Source: Clavelina lepadiformis (taxonomy: Eukaryota > Chordata > Ascidiacea > Aplousobranchia > Clavelinidae). Taken from it: DNA of 64,000 nt. Below are positions 57,801 to 64,000 of this stretch, piece by piece. The translations under genes and the position numbers were made by a program. The stretch covers positions 2,606,501 to 2,670,500 of the forward strand of contig NC_135241.1 of assembly GCF_947623445.1 (NCBI RefSeq), in the 5' to 3' direction. How positions within the stretch are numbered: the first letter of the stretch is position 1; every line of letters starts with the position of its first letter. The notes under the pieces were generated by a model. It worked only from the letters and a program-made list of their open reading frames with translations, did no database searches and was not told where the DNA came from.

Positions 57801-59784
57801 AGTCCTCCAGAGCGGAACTGATTCCATCAAGCGAATGCCGGCCCCTAGAGCGGATAGAAGTTGATGTCCTCGGACCACTACCGATGTCTCACACTGGATG
57901 CCAGTACATCCTCGTCGCATGTGATGTCTACACGAAATATGTCAGAGCTTGGCCAATGCGCCACCAGTCCGCCAAAGAAACTGCCGGTCTATTATTTCAC
58001 CGTTGGTTTATGGTGCACGGAGTACCAGAAATAGAGCATTCCGATCAAGGAAGAAATTTTGAAAGCACTCTCTTCAAAGAGCTTCTGGTTCTCATGGGAG
58101 TAAATAAGACCAGATCAAGCCCATATCATCCCAGTGGAAACGGCGGCGTAGAAAGGAACAACCGTACTTATAGTTGTGATGCTTCGTAATTACGTACAGG
58201 AAGATGAACGCAATTGGGATCAGGTACTGTCGGCGGCTTACAACGCAAGTGCACATGACAGCACTGGACTTTCTCCGCATTATCTCCTTACAGGTCGTAT
58301 GCTCAGGCTGCCAGCGGACCTCCAAGGAAAAAATGTGGCTGCCGAACTTTCGCTCGAAACTGAAATGGTCACTTTTCGCGACCGATTGCTGTTGGCAGAT
58401 CAAGTTACCGATGAGGTTCTCGGTGAACAACGTGCAAAGATGAAGAGACAACACGACAAGCAATGCCATGGCAAAGAGATCTCAGTCGGAGATCGTGTCC
58501 TCCTGGACAACCCGGCCGTTCCTGTCGATCGATGCCGGAAATTTCATTTACCCTATAAAGGGCCTTATAAAGTAGTGAGGAAAGTTGTCCAAGTCAACTA
58601 CCAAGTTGAAGATGACCACGGAAAAAAGCAAACGGTCCACTACAATCGTTTGAAGAGGGTTTCCGAGGACATAAACAGGTTGGAGGAATCTATGGAATCT
58701 CAGGAAGATAACAACGCTCCCATCCGAGACGAGTCAAGCCAACTTAAGTGTCATGTGCGCATTCCAAGATCGAATTTGCGGGGGTTACAACCGGCCCCTA
58801 TTAGTGAAAATAGGACAATAATGGACGCTGTTCCCAACTGGTGTACCGACGCTTAATCACGCGACGCTTAATCACGCGACACTTAATCACCGACACATAA
58901 TCACTAGGACACTTAATCACGCGACACATAATCACTAGGACATTTAATCACGCGACTTGGATACTTAATCACGCGACACATAATCACTTAGATGCGACAG
59001 CACTTGGACAGCGTCTTTGTCTATAGCAGGGGTCGGCAACCTTTTGCTAGTCACAGGCCAAATGTCGAGTGTACAACTCTTTGGCGGGCCGGAATTTTCA
59101 TTAATACTATAATTCACACTCACTTCAGTATATTACGCTACATTGCTGCAATCTCAATCATACCAATCACAAAAAGAGCAAAATATATGTATTCACACTT
59201 GAATAAGGTCCATTTGAAATTTTTCGGGAATGGTATTGGCGTCCACATCAAAAGGAGTACTGAATAGCCTGAATTTATTTTGTAGTGAACGAATGTCGGA
59301 AAAGCGTGAGGAAAATTCGTAATTCAAGCTCGTGTGCATCTCTATGTGGGGATGGCGATGTGGATTGCTTTTAAGGTTGGCCTAAAGCCAAAGGCTATTA
59401 GTCTTTCTTTTAGAACTCCCCGACAATTGTCTTTGACTCCGTTGCGCCGGCTTTCTCTATAATGTTTCTTTAAATCAACACCAGCTTCATAACGTCTAAT
59501 TGTTATATTGTCCGAAATAAGTTGTATCCCATGCATGACATTGTTACTCAGTGTGTACGGTAGCCGATACTGTAAATGTGTGATTAAATGTCGCGTGATT
59601 AAATGTCCTAGTGATTATGTGTCGCGTGATTAAGTGTCGCGTGATTAAATGTCCTAGTGATTATGTGTCGGTGATTAAACGTCGCGTGATTAAGTGTCGC
59701 GTGATTATCGAACCGATCAATGATCGACCCAAGCGAACGAGGCGACAGACACGATTTTACCCTGACCACGATCAATCGGTTTGA
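54820..59784 (+). pseudogene. Pol remnant of LTR element 2
   Basis: CCHC knuckle CFGCGSVRHLVKEC near 54855, protease ALVDTGAS near 55085, in-frame TAG at 55183-55185, reverse transcriptase with AYLDDVIVY (55288-56862), frameshift near 56740, RNase H from 56924 with an in-frame TAA at 57206-57208, integrase zinc finger and core 57266-58189 (HSDQGRNF, GVERNN), frameshift near 58165, C-terminal module 58176-58856. The reading frame resumes after the foldback insertion with RTRRQTRFYPDHDQSV and a stop at 59782-59784, matching the end of element 1 pol (FFYPD). It has more lesions than element 1. Confidence 0.85.
58847..59709. mobile_element. Foldback-type element with minisatellite inverted arms, inserted in pol of element 2
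   Basis: Left arm (58847-58990) is a run of units such as GCGACACTTAATCAC and GACACATAATCACTAG; right arm (59578-59708) is the same units in inverse complement (GTGATTAAGTGTCGC). About 590 bp lie between. The core begins with a hAT-like 5' end (CAGGGGTCGGCAACC at 59027) with no matching 3' end seen. The flanking pol sequence is homologous to element 1 on both sides, so the whole piece is an insertion. No clear target duplication. Confidence 0.75.
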
Positions 59785-59914
59785 ACACTTTTTACTCATT
59801 TTGCACGGTTTTTATTTGAATCTTATCTAAGCCTTTATTCCGGTAGCAATTTCAATGTTTTATATATTATTTTGCCTCGTTGACCCAGACAGGAGAATTT
59901 TAACGTGGGGGGTG

Positions 59915-59998
59915 TGTGGCAAAATAATAATTCGTACACTTGTTTGTTTGTTTTTCGTGTGTTTTTCCACGCTTTAATTTTGTTAGTTATCAGTTAGC
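59915..59998 (+). repeat. Truncated 3' LTR of element 2
   Basis: Matches the first 80 bp of the 5' LTR through CAGTTAGC, then changes abruptly into the 3' flank of SLC6 copy D (recognisable from about 60009). Confidence 0.85.
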
Positions 59999-60456
59999 GT
60001 CATCGTCACGTCATAAAACGATTTTTTATGTTTTTGGTCACACTTTCTTTTCGAAAACTCATTTGTTTAATTGTTAAATTTTAATCGAATTTACGTATTT
60101 TACTAAATAACATGTTTTGACAATATTTTAATTTATGATGTTAAGATTTTATAAAATTTGTGCATATTCCATTCCTAATCTAATAAAGTTTGTGTATTAC
60201 TGTATTACTCCACGCGTTGCGCAGTTGTATATTATGTTGCAAAGATCTGAAGACATATTGTTATTTATGCTCTTTAGTGCACAACCATGCAGTAATAAAA
60301 TGTCAACTTCAAGTAATTTTTGGACGTTCTACTTGAAGAAAGCAAATAAAAAGTGAAATGAAATATGTAGTACGTATATATATGCATGAAGTCTCACTCT
60401 CTTTATATGTATGAATATATATGTAGCCTATATTTGTACAAACTATGAAGTATATA

Positions 60457-60623
60457 CAGTGATGGGATTCAATTTTTTAACATCCGGTTCTCTCATTAGC
60501 AGAATGCCATTTTAACCCGGGGCCGATATACAAATAGGCCTATACATACGCTTGTTTACAACCGGTTTGCGGAGGTCATTAAAATTCCAAGAACCGGTGC
60601 GAACCGGCTGAATCCCTCCACTG
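60457..60623. mobile_element. hAT-type MITE in the 3' flank of SLC6 copy D
   Basis: Same insertion as at 40112-40278 in copy B, in the same flanking position and orientation; ends CAGTGATGGGATTCA and TGAATCCCTCCACTG. Confidence 0.9.
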
Positions 60624-60701
60624 AGTACATATATCTATTGCATATAGTCAGTAATATCTGTCGCCTTATACAAGCACACAACAACTTTCTTCAGAACATT
60701 G

Positions 60702-63700
60702 CTAAAGTTCCGAGGATTCTGCGATAGAAACTTTTAACTCCTCCATTTCCATCTGATCCTTCCCTGCATCCGACGTCTTAACACAGAAAAGTTATATCAA
60801 AAGTTATTCTTGATCATCTTCAGAAACTAATACGTTAAATAAATTCAAAAATATGAAAGAAATGTTCTCCATGGTATCATACTTTTCGCTTGTCCTGCTC
60901 CAAGCATCTTTTCTTGATTAGATAATAACCAGCATATCCAGGGATCCATAAAAAGCTACTTAGTGACAACAACCAACCGACCCCTATAGACCACGCTGGG
61001 TATTCGTATGTACGGTTATACACCAGCGGCTTGTACAGAATAAGACAGTAAATAAAGAGACCCTGCCAACCAATAAAAATGACATCTTCACTTAAAACAT
61101 TTCTTGTTTTATTTAGAAAAACAAAAGTTAGTTTGTGCGGTTTACTTCAAAAGCTCTCACCGCTGATAGCAAGGGTATGACATATTTCCAGCAGTATTTA
61201 AACCACGGAAACCTTGGCCTGAACTGTAACATGTCGCACATTATTTCATAGAAACGATCTAAACCGAAAATCCACGAGATTGCAATACACTCACAACCTC
61301 CAGAGAAGAGAAGAGCCCAACTGGTTGAAGAAAAGTTGTCAATGAGATGAATGTAGTACATTCCACCCTAATACATAAATTAACATATCATTCACTGCAT
61401 GGATTGATCTTTTTACTTTAAATAAAATGTGCGATTTTGATCTTGAAACTCTCACCTGTGTCACTGTTATGAGAGCTGCGAAGAAATAAAAGCAGCACAA
61501 GCAAAATCGCATGAAGATCTTTTTCAGTTGTTTGTCGAACACAGCCGGAAACTGGTCGATAATTACAGTCGAAACAGCTTCGATGATGACAAACTAAAAT
61601 GAAATTTTGCACGCAACATGATTGAGCTGCAGAACAACTAACAGAAGTGGTGATGTTCATAATCCCGTTATGTAGATTTCTTATCTTTCTTACTATGATT
61701 CGTATTTAAATTAAAATGATAAAGTAACTAATATAAAGAGTGAAGATTAAGCTACTTAAACTATAATAGATGAATAATATTTATAATTTAATAATAATAG
61801 AAAACAATCATAATTTTAAAGTACTTTGATAATGAGTAAAGTGTAAAGTGTAAAGTAAAGTAAAGTATTTCAATCCATTGGATATGATTAAATTCTCTGT
61901 AATGTATTTTATAATTGTACAGATATTGACTGTATCAGAAGTAAATCTGCAAATTCTGGCAATAAAATATTCCAAACCACTTTATGCTGCTTAAAAAGAC
62001 ACAAAAGGGTGTATTTATGCTTACCAAACTGTCTAGCCCAAGCAGAAATAGCATCAGAAAGAAAGCAACTGACCAAAACTGTGACCCCGGCATCATGGAA
62101 AGTGCTTGCGGATAAACAGTGAAAACCAGACCGGGTCCTGACTCCGCGACTAGATCGACTGTCGTATTCTAGATTGCCAGGAAAAGTTAACAATTGTTTA
62201 AATTACTTTGGAAAGTCATCGATTAAATGTATTGAGAAAAATTTATGTTAGCTGTTTCCAACTTGATTTAATTTTACGGCTGTTTTGCTTACTTGCTGCT
62301 TTGCCATAAATCCAAGCGTCGAAAACACAGCAATACCAGCTACAAAACTGGCGCAACTATTAACAACAGAAAGGGCTATAGCATCCCTGAAAGAATAAAA
62401 AAGCACTTTTGCACATTTTTACCTTTGATAAAAAAAATTAAATTGTCCAACCTCAAAAAGTTATGATGGTAAGAATTAAAGCTTCCCATGGTCATCATGC
62501 AACCGGAGCCAATAGACAACGAATACAAGTTCTGTAAAAGAGCATCTTTCCACACCTAGAAAAGCACCACATAAGGTGTAACTTTTGTTGTTGAATGACC
62601 AGTACACCAGCTAAAGTTATCTACTTACGACCATGAATAGCTTTCTTCAGGTTTAAAGACATTGGTTTAAAATAATTGTTTTAAGTGACGTGTGTTACAG
62701 GCACCTGAGGTTGGAATAATTTTGTCATATTTGGCTTTACAAAGTGAATTATTCCCTCGTATGAACCGTCCAAGGTGACGCCACGAACCAGAACCGCAAC
62801 AAGAATAAAGATTGGCAGAGTTGACGTCACATAGGTGACCTATGACGTAAGCTTGTTACTTGAGCTTTAGATCAACGAGCACATTTAAATTACCCAATGA
62901 TGATCAAGTAAAAGGTTGCCCGATCTCGTCATTGGCTTTACCTTGCTAGTCCAGTTGGCGCCTTTTAGCATAGCGAGGAATATAAGTGTCCACGTGATAG
63001 TGTGGCAGACAACCAAAGGGGTTTGAAACCTTCCAATATCAGTGAGACCTTCAGATAAGCCCAAAACGCCTCTCCTGTTTTATTAAGAAAAATATCGAAA
63101 TGAAATGCTTTTGTTGATTAACTGTGTTTTACTTGACAGGATATTGGTCTTCGATAGATAAGTTTGCAATTTTTATAGTTTGTTTTTAATATGCATATCC
63201 AGATTTACGGAAGAAGTTTAATAAAAATAAAATTTACGTCCAAAACTCAGCAACCGATGATGCAATTTCCGATGTGTTTCTAGTTGAGTTATTCCCAGAT
63301 GCGTTGACGTATAAACTCATACTGGTAGATTGGTTGTTATCTGGCACAAAGCAGCCCAAAGTGTTCCACGAGTTGGTGCACGTCATCCATGGGAGGACAG
63401 GAGACATGCTTGCGTACAAATACCGCAACGTCCAGGCAAGTACAGTCGAATATGTAACGTTACAGAGTACCGCGTAAACGGTTGCAGCATATCCAATCCC
63501 TATACACAAAGTAAACTAAATGTTAAATATGTTTGTTTCTTAATTCTTTGATACTTTGTTGGCTCGTTATAGCGTGATGGTTAGAGCGTTATGGCCCGCG
63601 ATTATACAGCCCGTTTCCGATGCTCTGTTAAAACTATGGCCCAGTTTAAGCTGCGTTCATACAGAACATGTTTCGCAACCAATAACGTTTTTTACTAGTG

Positions 63701-64000
63701 TGAACGCTTTATCACGTCACGATTCCTGGTATCCCGAAGTTTGAAATTGAGTGGGTTTCGTTCCAGGTTTTCCGTTTAAGTCTCATGTGTGAACGTTTCA
63801 CATCATGAAACCCGCGTGATTTCGCATTGAAATTAGCAAATCTAGTTATCTATATAACGATTGTTGTCTAAGTGATTACGCCTGGAAATCTTTAGTTATG
63901 TAAGGAAATAACAATATTAGCCACATTCTGCACCTTTCATTGTTGGAACCATCTCCCAGGCTTTCACAGGTGACAAGCTTGTGTGTTGGCCCAAAGACAC
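60702..64000 (-). CDS. SLC6 Na+/Cl- dependent transporter copy D, 5' end outside window
   Basis: Exons (minus): 63934-64000 (partial exon 2), 63238-63499, 62942-63074, 62705-62839, 62452-62555, 62293-62386, 62025-62168, 61456-61593, 61161-61367, 60883-61062 and 60702-60776. Exon lengths equal those of copies A and B and all visible exons are open. Features as in copy B: glycosylated loop 2 after LPWMTC, LLGLDS in TM8, chloride-site Gln and Ser residues. Exon 12 begins ACG where A and B have ATG, an internal Met-to-Thr change with no effect on the frame. Exon 1 and the TM2 codon that is stop in copy A lie beyond the edge, so intactness is not fully known. Sharing of a MITE with copy B makes D and B closest relatives. 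Confidence 0.85.
63556..63822 (+). repeat. Intron-2 interspersed element, copy D
   Basis: Third copy of the tRNA-like-headed element found in intron 2 of SLC6 copies A and B. Confidence 0.45.

Larger units (their letters stand above)
53479..59998 (+). mobile_element. Gypsy-type LTR retrotransposon 2, decayed, same family as element 1
   Basis: Complete 5' LTR (TG...CA), primer-binding site TGGCGAGCGCGCC from 54006, gag-pol remnants in the same domain order as element 1, purine tract before the 3' LTR at about 59906-59914, and a 3' LTR cut to about 84 bp. Proteins are clearly homologous to element 1 but well diverged. A foldback-type element is inserted at 58847-59709. Confidence 0.88.

Noticed and set aside
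58847..58990. Tandem repeats resembling a CRISPR array
   Set aside because: Eukaryotic context, no unique spacers, and the same units reappear inverted at 59578-59708, which fits a foldback element.
59027..59110. Complete hAT MITE starting CAGGGGTCGGCAACC
   Set aside because: No matching 3' terminus or 8-bp target duplication found, so it is treated only as a fragment within the foldback element.
59608..59799. 63-codon minus-strand frame of His/Asn-rich repeats
   Set aside because: It is a translation of the inverted minisatellite arm.

Overview
This is a eukaryotic (metazoan) window: intron-rich genes with GT/AG junctions, AT-rich intergenic DNA and several classes of transposon. The gene content (a ninein homologue, an Mnx homeobox gene, a DNMT3-type DNA methyltransferase with an ADD domain, an agrin-NtA-domain protein, and a local family of Na+/Cl- dependent SLC6 transporters) points to an invertebrate deuterostome. 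An ascidian tunicate is my best guess, from short introns, compact spacing and a frequent TGACGTCA 8-mer. The species is not proved by anything I can see. All gene models were assembled by hand from splice signals and reading-phase continuity, and every junction used is phase-consistent.

Layout. 1-3146 (minus): 5' half of a ninein/ninein-like gene, running off the left edge. 5603-8534 (minus): complete three-exon Mnx gene. 8535-16799: about 8.3 kb without a recognisable gene, upstream of Mnx, with a homeodomain-site-rich stretch near 11.2-11.7 kb. 16800-25579 (minus): 13-exon DNMT3 gene whose introns hold an internally deleted hAT transposon and two hAT-type MITEs, three of them with perfect 8-bp target duplications. 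30116-31165 (plus): a secreted protein with an NtA-like domain interrupted by a Lys/Arg-rich segment.

32 kb to the right edge is a young, rearranged SLC6 cluster. Copy A (plus, 32997-37450) and copy B (minus, 40357-44051) form a large tail-to-tail inverted duplication. Copy A has a premature stop and copy B is open throughout. Copy C (minus, 51387-51866) keeps only exons 1-2 and ends at the 3' LTR of a Gypsy-type element (about 45697-51338). Copy D (minus, 60702 to beyond 64000) begins where the truncated 3' LTR of a second, more decayed element of the same family (53479-59998) stops. That second element also carries a foldback-type insertion with arms of inverted minisatellite. MITEs present in some SLC6 copies and absent from others give the order of the duplications.

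The single-copy genes act in unrelated processes: centrosomal microtubule anchoring (ninein), motor neuron and endoderm transcription (Mnx), de novo DNA methylation (DNMT3) and extracellular matrix (NtA). The SLC6 cluster is a lineage-local expansion shaped together with LTR retrotransposons.
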